A model generated the notes under the pieces. The model ran no database searches. It saw nothing but the letters and a program-made list of their open reading frames with translations, and was not told the origin of the DNA. A program made the translations under genes and the position numbers. DNA of 64,000 nucleotides from NCBI RefSeq assembly GCF_004362245.1, contig NZ_SNWM01000004.1, positions 310,001-374,000 of the forward strand. The letters are read 5' to 3'. Below are positions 34,198-44,193 of the stretch, one piece after another. This DNA is from Pedobacter duraquae (GTDB lineage Bacteria > Bacteroidota > Bacteroidia > Sphingobacteriales > Sphingobacteriaceae). Each line of letters starts with the position of its first letter. Within the stretch, counting starts at the first letter, position 1.

Positions 34198-34899
34198 TCA
34201 TAATTTATTATTATTCAGATAAGCCTTAAGATTTTCTCTGTAATTATTTCCAACTGGAACTTCCGAACTGTTGATGATTACATATTTCCCGTTGTACTGA
34301 CTTATTTTAGTTAAAGGAACAATATATGATTTATGTATCCTCATAAATTTATGAGGCCTTAATACATCTTCAATCGATTTCAAGGATTTAAGTGCCAGGC
34401 AATAATTATTGCCGATAATAATTTTAACATAGTCTTTCAACCCTTCAATATAATCTATGTCTTTTACCAGGATCTTAATAAATTCATCCCCTTCTTTAAC
34501 GAAGAATGAAGGTTCAGCTATTACTTTACCAGGTATGTTTTTCAGACTTTCAAAACGTGCAATTGCTTTACAAAAACGTTCAAATGGGATTGGTTTCAAC
34601 AGGTAGTCGATAACTTCCAAATCAAAACTCTCAACGGCATATTGACTAAATGAAGTGGTCATGATAAATCTGGAGCTTGTCATACATAATTTAACAAGCT
34701 CTATTCCAGAGATGTCTGGCATCGCAATATCTGTGAAAACAAGATCTACATGATGGCCTTCCTTTAGAAATTTAAATGCTTCAACCGAATCTGTAAAAGT
34801 TTCAACCACTTCGAAATTTGGAAATCGACTTAAATGATGGGTTATGACATCTACAGCCAAAGACTCATCGTCAACTACTATTACTTTATACAAGTTCAT
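34198..34899 (-). CDS. LytTR family response regulator
   Basis: 233 residues. The receiver (about 5-115) has VIVVDDESLAVDVI, phospho-Asp in DLVFTDIAMPDI, MTTSFSQYAVESF and the closing DYLLKPIPFE. The LytTR domain (about 135-232) has LVKDIDYIEGLKDYVKI and FMRIHKSYIVPLTKI. Its start overlaps the upstream kinase gene by 14 bases. This is the second of three LytS/LytTR pairs in 16 kb. It diverges from the S41 peptidase gene at 36061, a plausible target. Confidence 0.93.
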   Translation of the reverse strand: MNLYKVIVVDDESLAVDVITHHLSRFPNFEVVETFTDSVEAFKFLKEGHHVDLVFTDIAMPDISGIELVKLCMTSSRFIMTTSFSQYAVESFDLEVIDYLLKPIPFERFCKAIARFESLKNIPGKVIAEPSFFVKEGDEFIKILVKDIDYIEGLKDYVKIIIGNNYCLALKSLKSIEDVLRPHKFMRIHKSYIVPLTKISQYNGKYVIINSSEVPVGNNYRENLKAYLNNNKL

Positions 34900-35905
34900 T
34901 AACTATAATTTTAAGATGTACAGTATAGGTATCTTGTGTCTGGCAAATCCTAAAACTTGAACTATTTGGATACAGTAGTTCCAGACGTTTCTTCAAATTT
35001 TCCAGTCCTTTTCCTTCGCGGTTACTTTCCTGGAAATGTTGTTTTTCAAAGAGACTGTTTTCAACAGTACAAAACAACTCTTTGTCTTTAGTACGCACAT
35101 TAATCCTAACAAAAGCATCTTTAATATTGGTATAAAATCCATGTTTAAAAGCATTTTCTACTAATGTTACCAAAAGAAATGGTTCAATCCACTTGTTATA
35201 CTCAATAGATGCATCAACAATCAATTGTATTCGGGCATCTTGACCAAATCGTATTTTTTCAATGGCGATATATTTCTCAATAAAGTCTATTTCCTTTTTC
35301 AACGGCACCTTATCACGGTGAGTATCATCCGTAAGGTAGCGCATCATACCTGATAACTTCAAAATGTAATCCGGTGTCTCGGGATCGTTTTTCAAAGACA
35401 AGCTATATAGAGAATTAAATGCATTGAATAAGAAGTGCGGATGCAATTGATTTCGTAACAATTGCTCTTTTGCCCGGCCGAGTTCCTTCTGCAGCTTTTG
35501 ATATCTTCCAAAAGACTCAAAGTGATTGATTACATAAACAACCAAATAAAATAGAAGTAACTGGCCTAAAAAGCTTGTAAAATATGCAAATGTTTGTTCT
35601 ACTGTGACTTCAGCATGAATCCTATAATCTTTAAGACAGGCTAATGCTAGTAGTATGGCGGTAAAGAACATTGAATAAGCAATCTTTTTCCAGCTAACAT
35701 TGGATTGAAATGCAAAATAGTAAAGCAAATAAGCTATCAGAACCTGTAAAAAGTTTTCTACAGCAGCACTCGTCAAAAAAAACAGCCACTCGTCTGTAAG
35801 AGAGTTGTAGGCGCGCATTAAAAGTGCGAGCGTTATCACAGAAATAAAAATCAAATGAAGAATTCGCTTCAGTACCCGAGTCGCGTGATGTGATAGTTGA
35901 AACAT
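34886..35905 (-). CDS. LytS-type sensor histidine kinase
   Basis: 339 residues. Four membrane segments lie in residues about 12-130. The His_kinase domain has the acceptor motif QLHPHFLFNAFNSLYSL near 155 and the N-box VTLVENAFKHGFY near 245; the G-box is GKGLENLKKRLELLYP. It pairs with the response regulator encoded 14 bases into its 3' end. There is no large periplasmic domain, so the stimulus is unknown. The start at 35905 leaves 155 bases to the divergent S41 peptidase gene. Confidence 0.92.
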   Translation of the reverse strand: MFQLSHHATRVLKRILHLIFISVITLALLMRAYNSLTDEWLFFLTSAAVENFLQVLIAYLLYYFAFQSNVSWKKIAYSMFFTAILLALACLKDYRIHAEVTVEQTFAYFTSFLGQLLLFYLVVYVINHFESFGRYQKLQKELGRAKEQLLRNQLHPHFLFNAFNSLYSLSLKNDPETPDYILKLSGMMRYLTDDTHRDKVPLKKEIDFIEKYIAIEKIRFGQDARIQLIVDASIEYNKWIEPFLLVTLVENAFKHGFYTNIKDAFVRINVRTKDKELFCTVENSLFEKQHFQESNREGKGLENLKKRLELLYPNSSSFRICQTQDTYTVHLKIIVNELV

Positions 35906-36028
35906 TGGTCAATTCATTGAAGTGTAAATATAAAGAAATGTGATGGGGTTAAGTCGGTCAGGAAGCATAGTTAATCTATCCAGACATATCGTTTGTCTAT
36001 CCTATTTTTTTACGGCGTCGAATTACTA

Positions 36029-36036
36029 TACGTTTG
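36029..36036 (+). promoter_or_regulatory. Candidate -7 element for the S41 peptidase gene
   Basis: TACGTTTG at 36029-36036 fits TAnnTTTG and lies 24 bases before the ATG at 36061. No TTG occurs at 17-23 bases upstream, so the -33 half is missing. It could be an activator-dependent promoter served by the divergent LytTR pair. Confidence 0.3.
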
Positions 36037-36060
36037 ACTATACCCGATTAACAACAAAAA

Positions 36061-37902
36061 ATGAAAACCTATTTCATACTTATCATTTTAGGCTTTTGTT
36101 CAGTACTTAGTTTTGGACAAAAATTAGCACTAAAAAAAACATCTCCCTTCACAGCTGTTAGATGGGATAACGAAGAGCCTATGGTAGAATTTGACAATGA
36201 ATGGTATTGTCTGGAAAAAATAGACGTCTTTAAAAAAGAAGAGTTGCTGGCTTTCTGCAAAAAACAATACGGCTCGAAATGGCAGAAACGATTCTCCGAA
36301 GACCTAGTAGAGGTTCTACAAGGATTGGGCTATCAGCCTTGTTTAAAAGTAAACTTACAACTAATTAAAAATGATGTATCAAAAACCTATATAGGAACAT
36401 TTACCGCTGAAAACAGGAATAACTCGGTACTTTACAACAAATCCATAGTTGAAACGAAAACGAGTCTTAGACCACCCGAAAATATATCCAAGGCTGATGC
36501 CGTTAACGATTTACTTCAATTTAAGGATATCTTGAAATCCATTTCTTCATATAGCCAGCTTTCAAATTATAATTATGAGTTGGCCATAAAAAATTTAGTA
36601 GATTCCATTAGTCGTCAAGAAACAAAGGTTAACATCGACAACTTAACCCATTTAATAGCCGAAATTCTCTCAGAAATTGGCGATAGGCATTCGTCCGTGA
36701 AAAATGAGGCATTTAATCAAAAAAAACACAAGACATATAACTTAACACTGCCGTTCGGTGTGGCATCATTAAACGGGAGGCTTGTAGGGTTAACTAAAGA
36801 TGAGAAAAGCAGAAATTATAAGCATTATTTTGGGTCATATCCATACATCAAAAGCATAGACGGAATAGCTTTGGAAACATTGATTGGAGCGTATAACTAC
36901 AGAGATAAACAAGCGCCAAACCAAGCAAAACTTACCAGAGGAGCGCATGCTATTGAAAGATATGGCGCATTACTATTTGAGAATAATTTGAGTTGTCCGG
37001 ATACCATTCAGGTTGTTTTCAGCTCTGGATCCATTGAGAAGACTCAAACCATTGGTTTAAGCAGAGCTGATTTTGGTTATGTATCAAAGCTAAGTCAAGA
37101 CAATGCTTTGGAGCGACAACTGGTATTCGCGGGCGACTTTAGTGGATTAAGCAAAATAATCAATCATCGTATTGGGTATCTTAAGATTCCTGAGATGTAT
37201 AGCTATGACGATGTGAAGGGACTTGAAAATTTTATAAAAAACACGCTCACAAAGTTCTCCGATACGAAAGCGTTAATCATTGATATCAGGAATAACCCTG
37301 GAGGCAGCAGAGAGATTCTCCAAACGTTTGCAGGTTATGTTGTTCAATCGAAAGTATCTCCCTGGATTGCAAATGTTACCTACTTACGGAGAGATAATAG
37401 CATGATCCAAGACGAAAATTCCATGACTGACCGGTATCTGTACCCATACAATTCTGAGCAGCTATCAAACAAGGACAGAAAAGCAATTGACCTATTTAAT
37501 AATAGCTTTAAACTTCAACATACAATAGATACTTCAAAGTTCCAGGGACCTTTTTATATGGTCTTAAATAACAGTAAAGAAATCTACAGACACCCTGTCT
37601 ACATTTTAGTGAACGAAGAAAGCTTTAGCGCGGCGTCAGTTTTCGCAAGTGCATTCAAAGGCCTGCCAAATGTGAAAATAGTAGGAGAAACTACAGATGG
37701 CTCAAGTGGTAATGCAAGAACCCTATATTTGAAAAATTCAAATATTAAGGTCAGTATATCTACGATGCTCTCATTTCAAAGAAATGGTAGGACACTTGAT
37801 GGTAATGGAACCGAACCAGATATCGTTATTCATGCAGACAAGAAACAGGTGCTTAATGGTATAGACAGTCAACTAAATACATTGATTAAAATAATCAACT
37901 AG
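36061..37902 (+). CDS. Secreted S41 family peptidase
   Basis: 613 residues with a signal peptide (ending SVLSFGQ near 20). The N-terminal 140 residues are a non-catalytic domain; a helical S41 N-domain follows (about 145-210). The protease core has RNNPGGSREIL near 408 and the nucleophile region LVNEESFSAASVFASAFK near 520, where the serine of FSAA fits the S41 active site, then VGETTDGSSGNARTLY. No PDZ domain is evident between them. It would cleave peptides at the cell surface or in the periplasm. It diverges from the LytS/LytTR pair and precedes an esterase gene by 81 bases. Confidence 0.87.
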   Translation: MKTYFILIILGFCSVLSFGQKLALKKTSPFTAVRWDNEEPMVEFDNEWYCLEKIDVFKKEELLAFCKKQYGSKWQKRFSEDLVEVLQGLGYQPCLKVNLQLIKNDVSKTYIGTFTAENRNNSVLYNKSIVETKTSLRPPENISKADAVNDLLQFKDILKSISSYSQLSNYNYELAIKNLVDSISRQETKVNIDNLTHLIAEILSEIGDRHSSVKNEAFNQKKHKTYNLTLPFGVASLNGRLVGLTKDEKSRNYKHYFGSYPYIKSIDGIALETLIGAYNYRDKQAPNQAKLTRGAHAIERYGALLFENNLSCPDTIQVVFSSGSIEKTQTIGLSRADFGYVSKLSQDNALERQLVFAGDFSGLSKIINHRIGYLKIPEMYSYDDVKGLENFIKNTLTKFSDTKALIIDIRNNPGGSREILQTFAGYVVQSKVSPWIANVTYLRRDNSMIQDENSMTDRYLYPYNSEQLSNKDRKAIDLFNNSFKLQHTIDTSKFQGPFYMVLNNSKEIYRHPVYILVNEESFSAASVFASAFKGLPNVKIVGETTDGSSGNARTLYLKNSNIKVSISTMLSFQRNGRTLDGNGTEPDIVIHADKKQVLNGIDSQLNTLIKIIN

Positions 37903-37928
37903 TGGTTGTCATCTAGTTAGCCAATTGG

Positions 37929-37949
37929 CCGGAAAATACAATTTTCGGG
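37929..37949 (+). terminator. Hairpin after the S41 peptidase gene
   Basis: CCGGAAAAT and ATTTTCGGG flank a three-base loop and pair with one mismatch, 26 bases beyond the stop codon. A weak terminator candidate separating the peptidase from the esterase gene. Confidence 0.3.
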
Positions 37950-37983
37950 GATCAATTAAAGGTTTCTTTGTTGCATAAAATAT

Positions 37984-39666
37984 ATGGACATGAAAAGAAC
38001 AGCGTTATTGATCGCCCTACAAATCTTATTTTATTGTACACTGCAACTACATGCACAAGAAAAAACAGTCAACCTTTTTGATTCGGCGGGCACTTATTAT
38101 CAAAAGCGAGATTTTAAGAAGGCAGCATATTTTTATGACACTTATTATTTAATTCAAAAAAATACGCAGAGCAATTACGATACCTACCGCGCTGCGGTTT
38201 CCTCATCCCATATCGGAAACATAGAAAACGCCAAATATTACCTCACGCGATCCGGCCAAATTGGATATGATTATTCAGGATTCTATGAGTATCCAAGTTA
38301 TGATAAATTCGTGAACGATCCCATACATATTCCCCTTAAGAATCTACCTGAATGGAAATCATTTATCACGACACTAAAATATAAGGCTGATTCGGCAACG
38401 ATTGCCGTCCGTAAGATCATAGCTGAACTTGAGGATACAACAGGTCGAATAAACCGCCCGGTAATTTATAATAACAGCTATTGGCAACAAACAGCTAAAA
38501 CTCTATCTGCTGCAGAATTATCTAAAAAAATAAAAACGTTTAACACGTTCTCTAAGCCTCTGAAAACGGGGTTTTGGACACTATACAAAATTAAAGTTAG
38601 TGATACGTTAACAGTGCCATTTATGGTCTATATCCCTAAAGGGTACAATCCTGGACAAAGTACACCACTATATATCTACCTGCATGGCGCCATCATCAAC
38701 CGGAAAGACTTTGCCAACCCTGCCTGGATTGAGAGAGGTCAGGAAATCAAGATCGTAGAGAAAGCGCAGACAAACAATGCGTTTATCATCTATCCATTTG
38801 GCAGAAAAGACTTTGGATGGCTTTACCACCAAAAAGCATTTGAAACGATTGTAAGTGAGCTCGGCATGGTAAAATCCATGTATAACATTGATGATAACAA
38901 GGTATATGTTATGGGTCATTCCAATGGCGGTAGTGGTGCGTATTGGTTTGCGGTGAACCATCCAACCCCCTTTGCAGCTTTCGTAGGGCTCAATTATCTC
39001 CCAAAAGTTTACGCCGGCAATACGAGTTTGCGAAACATGGAAAACGCCACTCCTTTTTATGGAATCAGCGGAAGCAAAGACAACAACTTCCCTTTGCTGC
39101 TCATTAACGGAATGTACACGTATGCTAAAACAAATGGTGCGAACTGGACAAATTACACCAGGCAAGGTGAGCACACGCTGGCCGTTTTCCAGCGCGACTC
39201 CATTAATTTTATTTTCGACACGCTAAGCAAAACCAAACGAGATCCTTTACCAAAAAAACTACAATGGGAAACAGATAACATCAAAAATGGCCGCAATGGA
39301 TGGTTGGAAATTCTGGAACTAGACACCCTCAAACCACGGGCAGACTGGCAGCAACCCTTAAACCCGACCGTGACTCAAAATGGTAAAACAGGCACCATCG
39401 ATTTCAATAAAAACCGGTCGGGTGCTGTAAAAGTTCAGGCAGATGGGAATAACATAAGTGTTGAAACATCGAGGGTAAAGCGGATTAAGTTGTACATATC
39501 GGCAGACCTGTTTGATCTTAAAAGGCAAATCATGATTACCATTAATAAGAAGCAACATTTAAACTTCATGCTGACTGAAGACAAGCGTACAATCCTGACT
39601 GAGTTTCTTCGAACTAAAGACCGGGCTTTTATCGTGTCTAATACCATCGAATTTACGATCGAATAA
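37984..39666 (+). CDS. Secreted alpha/beta-hydrolase with N-terminal TPR-like helices
   Basis: 560 residues with a signal peptide (ending LQLHAQ near 25). Residues 30-110 contain TPR-like helices (AGTYYQKRDFKKAAYFYDTY). The alpha/beta-hydrolase core spans about 210-420: oxyanion-side LYIYLHGAIINRKDF, the nucleophile elbow VMGHSNGGSGAYW (Ser about 312) and a His in RQGEHTLAVF near 396, as in PHB-depolymerase or feruloyl-esterase-like enzymes. A C-terminal beta-rich part (450-560) may bind substrate. It should be a secreted esterase; the substrate is unknown. It follows the S41 peptidase gene on the same strand. Confidence 0.82.
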   Translation: MDMKRTALLIALQILFYCTLQLHAQEKTVNLFDSAGTYYQKRDFKKAAYFYDTYYLIQKNTQSNYDTYRAAVSSSHIGNIENAKYYLTRSGQIGYDYSGFYEYPSYDKFVNDPIHIPLKNLPEWKSFITTLKYKADSATIAVRKIIAELEDTTGRINRPVIYNNSYWQQTAKTLSAAELSKKIKTFNTFSKPLKTGFWTLYKIKVSDTLTVPFMVYIPKGYNPGQSTPLYIYLHGAIINRKDFANPAWIERGQEIKIVEKAQTNNAFIIYPFGRKDFGWLYHQKAFETIVSELGMVKSMYNIDDNKVYVMGHSNGGSGAYWFAVNHPTPFAAFVGLNYLPKVYAGNTSLRNMENATPFYGISGSKDNNFPLLLINGMYTYAKTNGANWTNYTRQGEHTLAVFQRDSINFIFDTLSKTKRDPLPKKLQWETDNIKNGRNGWLEILELDTLKPRADWQQPLNPTVTQNGKTGTIDFNKNRSGAVKVQADGNNISVETSRVKRIKLYISADLFDLKRQIMITINKKQHLNFMLTEDKRTILTEFLRTKDRAFIVSNTIEFTIE

Positions 39667-39683
39667 GCAATAGCAAAGGACAA

Positions 39684-40607
39684 TTAATTAAACGAGTGCC
39701 TGAATTCCATGGGCGACAAAGTTGTCTTCGTCTTAAATAATTTACTGAATGACTGCAGGTGCTCAAAGCCTAGCTCATAGGCTATTTCACTTACTGACAG
39801 GCTTGTAGTGGACAACTTTTCCTTAGCCAGTTCAATCAGTTTATGATGCAAATGCTGCTGGGTGTTTTGACCGGTAAGCGATTTAAGCAAACTACTCAGA
39901 TAACCCGGAGATATGTTCAGGTTCCCTGCAATATAAGTTACACTAGGCAAGCCCTTTTCAGCAAGTTTACCAGTAGCAAAATAGTCATTCAGCAAATCCT
40001 CAAGCTTGGTCAATACCTCATGACTTGTAATTTTTCTGGTAATAAACTGTCGCTGATAAAACCGCTCCGAATAGGTAAGCAACAACTCTAGTTGAGCAAT
40101 AATCACGCTCTGACTAAAACGATCGATATTGGCATGATATTCCTGCTCTATATTTTCCGTTAGCGTCGTCAACATTGTTTCTTCTTTGTCAGAAAGGTAA
40201 AGTGCCTCATTAACCGAGTAGTTAAAAAACTCGTATTGCTTAATCGTTTTCGCCAGCGGCGTATTCCATAAAAAATCCGGGTGTATAAGGATCATCCAGC
40301 CTTCAGGAGCATGAGCAACCAGATCTTTCTGGACTTCCACACCAAACAACTGCCCTGGAGCCATAAAGAATAATACGCCCTCATCAAAATCACTTGCCTG
40401 CTGCCCATATTTAAACTTACCATTCTTCACCCTTTTCATGGCGATTGAATAAAAATCGTAGATGATGCTGTAAGACCCATCGGCAAGTGGTTGTTTAAGG
40501 CTGTCCATATGCACTACGCTTACTAATGGATGAGCCGGCTTAGGCATCCCGGCTGCGCGATGATACTGGGTGATAGTCTTAAAATGAAAAAGCTGGTTTT
40601 TGTTCAT
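39684..40607 (-). CDS. AraC family transcriptional regulator
   Basis: 307 residues. The N-terminal cupin-like half contains HPLVSVVHMDSL and DEGVLFFMAPGQLFGVEV. The C-terminal HTH pair (about 205-305) contains VTYIAGNLNISPGYLSSLLK and VSEIAYELGFEHLQSFSKLF. It lies 46 bases after the SDR gene on the same strand, so it probably is co-transcribed with it and may regulate that operon. It is a clear paralog of the AraC protein at 47346 (same HPLVSVV opening and PGQ motif). Confidence 0.92.
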   Translation of the reverse strand: MNKNQLFHFKTITQYHRAAGMPKPAHPLVSVVHMDSLKQPLADGSYSIIYDFYSIAMKRVKNGKFKYGQQASDFDEGVLFFMAPGQLFGVEVQKDLVAHAPEGWMILIHPDFLWNTPLAKTIKQYEFFNYSVNEALYLSDKEETMLTTLTENIEQEYHANIDRFSQSVIIAQLELLLTYSERFYQRQFITRKITSHEVLTKLEDLLNDYFATGKLAEKGLPSVTYIAGNLNISPGYLSSLLKSLTGQNTQQHLHHKLIELAKEKLSTTSLSVSEIAYELGFEHLQSFSKLFKTKTTLSPMEFRHSFN

Positions 40608-40653
40608 TGCTCCACTAATTTCGTGATTTTTTTATGATTTACCAGTTGACATT

Positions 40654-41544
40654 TTAATTTGTGTAAACACCACCTTTAATATCTTCCAACAACGTATCAT
40701 GCGTTGGCTGCCATTTTAGGTTATTTTGAGTCCAGGCACTTGATGTTGGGCAATCGATTCCGGCCATTTGTGCAAACCATCCAAAGTGTGCTGCCGCAGC
40801 ATCCGGGCTGATTGATTTTACTGGTAGATTTAGTGCCTTACCTAAGGCTTCGGCAATGGACTTAACAGTGATGGATTCCTCTGCAGCAGCATGGTATCGT
40901 GCACCCGGCGTTGCATGCTCCAGCGCCAGCCTAAACAGTCTTGCGGCATCCAGCCGATGTACAGCATTCCATCGGTTATTTCCGTCAGCGATATATGCCG
41001 ACAGCCCTTTTTCCTGAGCGACATTAACCAAAATGGGTACAAAACCATGTCTATCCTCACTTCCATGTACCGACGGTGACAAACGAACCACTGCAGCGCG
41101 TACACCCATTGCTACTAAAGCATCAGCTGCCTGTTCCGAAGCTCTTGGCCATGCAGGATTAAAAGGAGAATTAATCTCTTCGGTAGCCAGTTTCCCGGGA
41201 CTAACCAGTGCCGAGCCAGAAGTAACGATAAAAGGGCGGTTAGAGCCCATCAGTACTTCACCAATTGTCGCTATAGCAATTTCATCAACCTTACAAACTT
41301 CGGCAAAACGAGTAAAGTCATGGATGAACCCAGCATGGATAACTCCATCTGATACCGCAGCACCAGTCCGCAGGCTTTCCAAATCTTCCAGATCTCCACG
41401 ATGTACTTCTGCACCTGCAGCGATTAGTTTTTCTGCCGACGTTTCCGACCTTGCAAGTCCTAATACCTTATGGCCTGCACTAATTAACTCCTGCACAATA
41501 GCAGTTCCTACGAAGCCTGTAGCTCCGGTTACAAATACGCGCAT
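40654..41544 (-). CDS. SDR family NAD(P)-dependent oxidoreductase (extended/NmrA-like)
   Basis: 296 residues. The nucleotide-binding motif is VTGATGFVGTAIVQELISAG at the extreme N-terminus, followed by the strand-end motif VHRGDLEDLESL. Later motifs are TSGSALVSPG and VRLSPSVHGSEDRHGFVP. The classical YxxxK pair is not evident, so it may be an atypical SDR acting as reductase or redox sensor. Related proteins are often found beside AraC or TetR regulators and are induced by electrophiles. The AraC gene follows directly. Substrate is unknown. Confidence 0.85.
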   Translation of the reverse strand: MRVFVTGATGFVGTAIVQELISAGHKVLGLARSETSAEKLIAAGAEVHRGDLEDLESLRTGAAVSDGVIHAGFIHDFTRFAEVCKVDEIAIATIGEVLMGSNRPFIVTSGSALVSPGKLATEEINSPFNPAWPRASEQAADALVAMGVRAAVVRLSPSVHGSEDRHGFVPILVNVAQEKGLSAYIADGNNRWNAVHRLDAARLFRLALEHATPGARYHAAAEESITVKSIAEALGKALNLPVKSISPDAAAAHFGWFAQMAGIDCPTSSAWTQNNLKWQPTHDTLLEDIKGGVYTN

Positions 41545-41639
41545 ATCAATTTCTTTTGTTTATATAAAGATGCCGTAGTTCAGGCGCACACATTTATCCA
41601 AATCGGCTTTTCATTTAGCCAAAACCCGGATCATAAAAG

Positions 41640-44015
41640 CTACTGGTTTCTCCGTTGTTCTTCTTCAGACCCTACGCTTCTTTTTCTAACATCAATTTTT
41701 GAGTTTCCAAAACGGTAAGAAAAGTTCAGGCGTATATTTCTGCTGTCGTATTTGCTTTTTAAATTATAAACAATGTTTCCATAATTCGCTTCGCTTCTGG
41801 TAGTCCCAGTATAGAAAATATCATTAATGCTTAAATTGAGATTTCCTTTTCCTTGCAATATCTTTTTCCCAAAGCTTAAACTGGTCGTACTAAATGGCAG
41901 GTTTACATTATTTCCATAAGTTACCCTAGATTGTCCATAAAAATAAACTTCAGCCCATAGTGTAGGAGAAATCTCGATGTTATTTCCCAACGATAAATAC
42001 CCAGTAGTTTGGTTAATATTTTCGGTAGCAGCATTATATAAAAAAGTGTAGTCGCTATTAGAAACACCCAAACCATAATTAAGCTGCAGAACTTTGAAGA
42101 GCTTATTGCTGTAAGAAGCATTGAGACCCAGGTTACGATAAGAACTCAGGTTTGTCTTCAAACTATTGGTAATCTGCGTTTGGGCATCTCTGGTTTTCAG
42201 ATCTGTAATCACATTTTTAGAATGGCTATAAGAAGTGGCGATCGTAAATTTACTCTTCAAAGTGAAAGCCAGCCTTAGATTGTTTGCGTAAGATGGTCTA
42301 AGGTCAGGATTACCGCTCCTCGTGGTAAATGCACTTGTAACCATTACAAATGGATTTAATTCATTATACAAAGGTCTTCCAATTCTTTTTGAATAACTCA
42401 ATGAGAATGAACTATTTTTTAATTTCAACCCAATAGTAGCATTTGGAAAAAGATTAAGGTATTGTCTCTCTACTGCGCTATTTAACGTAACGGAATTGCC
42501 ATTTGTAAAAGTCTCCTCTCCCCTCAATCCGAACAACATGGAAAACTTTCCCATCGCTAACCGCTGATTTGCATAGGCAGCCAGGATAGTTTCCTCATAC
42601 ATAAAATCATTACTGCCCACGTCTTCTGATTGTCTCGTATTACTGCTAAATAAGGAGCTGAAACTGTTTTCAATCTTCACATTACTTAATTTGAAACCTG
42701 TCTCGAAAAGACCTTTACTTAACTTTTTGGTATAATCGCCTTTAAAACTGTAGATTCCAGATTTTGTGAGCCCATCTTGAAAATATGCTTGATGTTGATC
42801 AATAGGCGATGTATTTACTGTTAATATGTTATTCGTATTGTAATTTTGGTAATCAGAAATGCCGGCATCCGCATCAAAGGTAATCTCTTGCTGCTTCTTA
42901 ACATCAATTACATGCTTGTAGTTCAGGTTTAGGTTTAGACCTCTTCCAGTTGTCGTATTGATGTTGTCACTCAATGTATTTGCTGCAGGTTTGAGCTGAT
43001 TTCCTTCGTAAGTTGCTGTTTCAGAAATATAATTGGGATTTCGGGTATTGTAATATCCTGTTATCAAAACACCTAATGCATCGCTTTTATTTAAAGAGTG
43101 GTCAAAGCCCAAGCGAATATTATTGGATTTGTAACCGCTCCTGTAAGTAGAGGAATCTTGCAATCTTTGATTAAGATCCTTTTGGTAGGTATTCGTTTGT
43201 ATCTCCTGGTATTGTTTGCCCAGGCCAATACTATAAGCACCATAAAAATTGGTATTACCAGTTTTGTAGTTGAGACCAACAGCATCACTGTTTGTCGGAA
43301 ATTTCCAGCCGTGACCACCATTTATACTCAAGTTGGCGTCATAACCAGGTTTCTCTCGTTTTATAGTTTTGATATTGATCAAACCACCTGAGCCAGCAGC
43401 ATCATATTTAGCAGAAGGATTGTAGATGATTTCGAACTGGCTTATACCGGCAGAAGTAGTTCCCTCTAATAACGACATTAAATTGGCTCCCGATAATCGG
43501 GTCGGTCTGCCATCAATCATCACTGAAACACTTTTGCCTTCCAACATCAGCTCCTCATTGTTCTTAATCATGAGCCCCGGCACTTTCTTTAAAATTTCTA
43601 CTGCATTTATTCCGGCTTTTGTATTGCCGTCAACATTAACGATCATCTTATCTAACTGCTGTTCCATGAAAGGTTTGGTTGCGCTAATGGAAACTTCTTC
43701 TAACTTCACACTGCTGCTTTTTAAGGCAATGATAACACTATCTCCCTCAAACTGATCTAGCCGAAAGGGAATATACCCAATATAACTGACGCTCAGGTAA
43801 AATTTTTGGCCAGGGCTCAAAAAGGAAAAAAGACCTTCTTCGTTAGTATTTAATGTAAACAGAGCATGGTTTGTTACCGAAAATACGGTGACGTTGGCAT
43901 TCGCTATTGGCGCATGATTTTCATTGAGCACTTTGCCCTTGATGGTTCTACTTTGCTGGGCAAATGCAGATAGACATAGTAGATTGATAATGATAAATAG
44001 ATTGATTTTCTTCAT
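41640..44015 (-). CDS. TonB-dependent outer-membrane receptor (OMP_b-brl_3 type)
   Basis: 791 residues. A signal peptide (ending LSAFAQ near 20) precedes a CarboxypepD_reg-like domain (about 22-105, TIKGKVLNENHAPIANANVT). A plug-like segment follows (MEQQLDKMIVNVDG, VEILKKVPGLMIKNN, then VMIDGRPTRLSG). The rest is a beta-barrel of the outer-membrane beta-barrel family-3 type, shorter than SusC receptors, with no SusD partner. Its ligand is unknown; similar proteins are common in Bacteroidota and are not always nutrient transporters. The LytS gene at 44194 diverges from it with 178 bases between, so that pair may control it. Confidence 0.9.
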   Translation of the reverse strand: MKKINLFIIINLLCLSAFAQQSRTIKGKVLNENHAPIANANVTVFSVTNHALFTLNTNEEGLFSFLSPGQKFYLSVSYIGYIPFRLDQFEGDSVIIALKSSSVKLEEVSISATKPFMEQQLDKMIVNVDGNTKAGINAVEILKKVPGLMIKNNEELMLEGKSVSVMIDGRPTRLSGANLMSLLEGTTSAGISQFEIIYNPSAKYDAAGSGGLINIKTIKREKPGYDANLSINGGHGWKFPTNSDAVGLNYKTGNTNFYGAYSIGLGKQYQEIQTNTYQKDLNQRLQDSSTYRSGYKSNNIRLGFDHSLNKSDALGVLITGYYNTRNPNYISETATYEGNQLKPAANTLSDNINTTTGRGLNLNLNYKHVIDVKKQQEITFDADAGISDYQNYNTNNILTVNTSPIDQHQAYFQDGLTKSGIYSFKGDYTKKLSKGLFETGFKLSNVKIENSFSSLFSSNTRQSEDVGSNDFMYEETILAAYANQRLAMGKFSMLFGLRGEETFTNGNSVTLNSAVERQYLNLFPNATIGLKLKNSSFSLSYSKRIGRPLYNELNPFVMVTSAFTTRSGNPDLRPSYANNLRLAFTLKSKFTIATSYSHSKNVITDLKTRDAQTQITNSLKTNLSSYRNLGLNASYSNKLFKVLQLNYGLGVSNSDYTFLYNAATENINQTTGYLSLGNNIEISPTLWAEVYFYGQSRVTYGNNVNLPFSTTSLSFGKKILQGKGNLNLSINDIFYTGTTRSEANYGNIVYNLKSKYDSRNIRLNFSYRFGNSKIDVRKRSVGSEEEQRRNQ

Positions 44016-44157
44016 TTAACTTTTTTTATAAAGTTGTAGACAGTCTATTTATTGAAAGAACGAAATCTTTAAAAGATGAAATACAAACTGCAAGATAATG
44101 GATATCATCTGCATAATTTTAGTTGGCAAACCGTTACAGGAATAATCATGGAAATAC

Positions 44158-44189
44158 TTGCATTAGCGATTACGATTAATGTAGATTTG
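44158..44189 (+). promoter_or_regulatory. Candidate promoter directly abutting the LytS start
   Basis: TTG at 44158-44160, a 21-base spacer and TAGATTTG at 44182-44189 match TTG-N17-23-TAnnTTTG. The ATG at 44194 lies only four bases beyond, so a start site seven bases downstream would give a leaderless message or one starting inside the first codons. Either the ATG is misplaced or the match is fortuitous. Confidence 0.35.
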
Positions 44190-44193
44190 AATA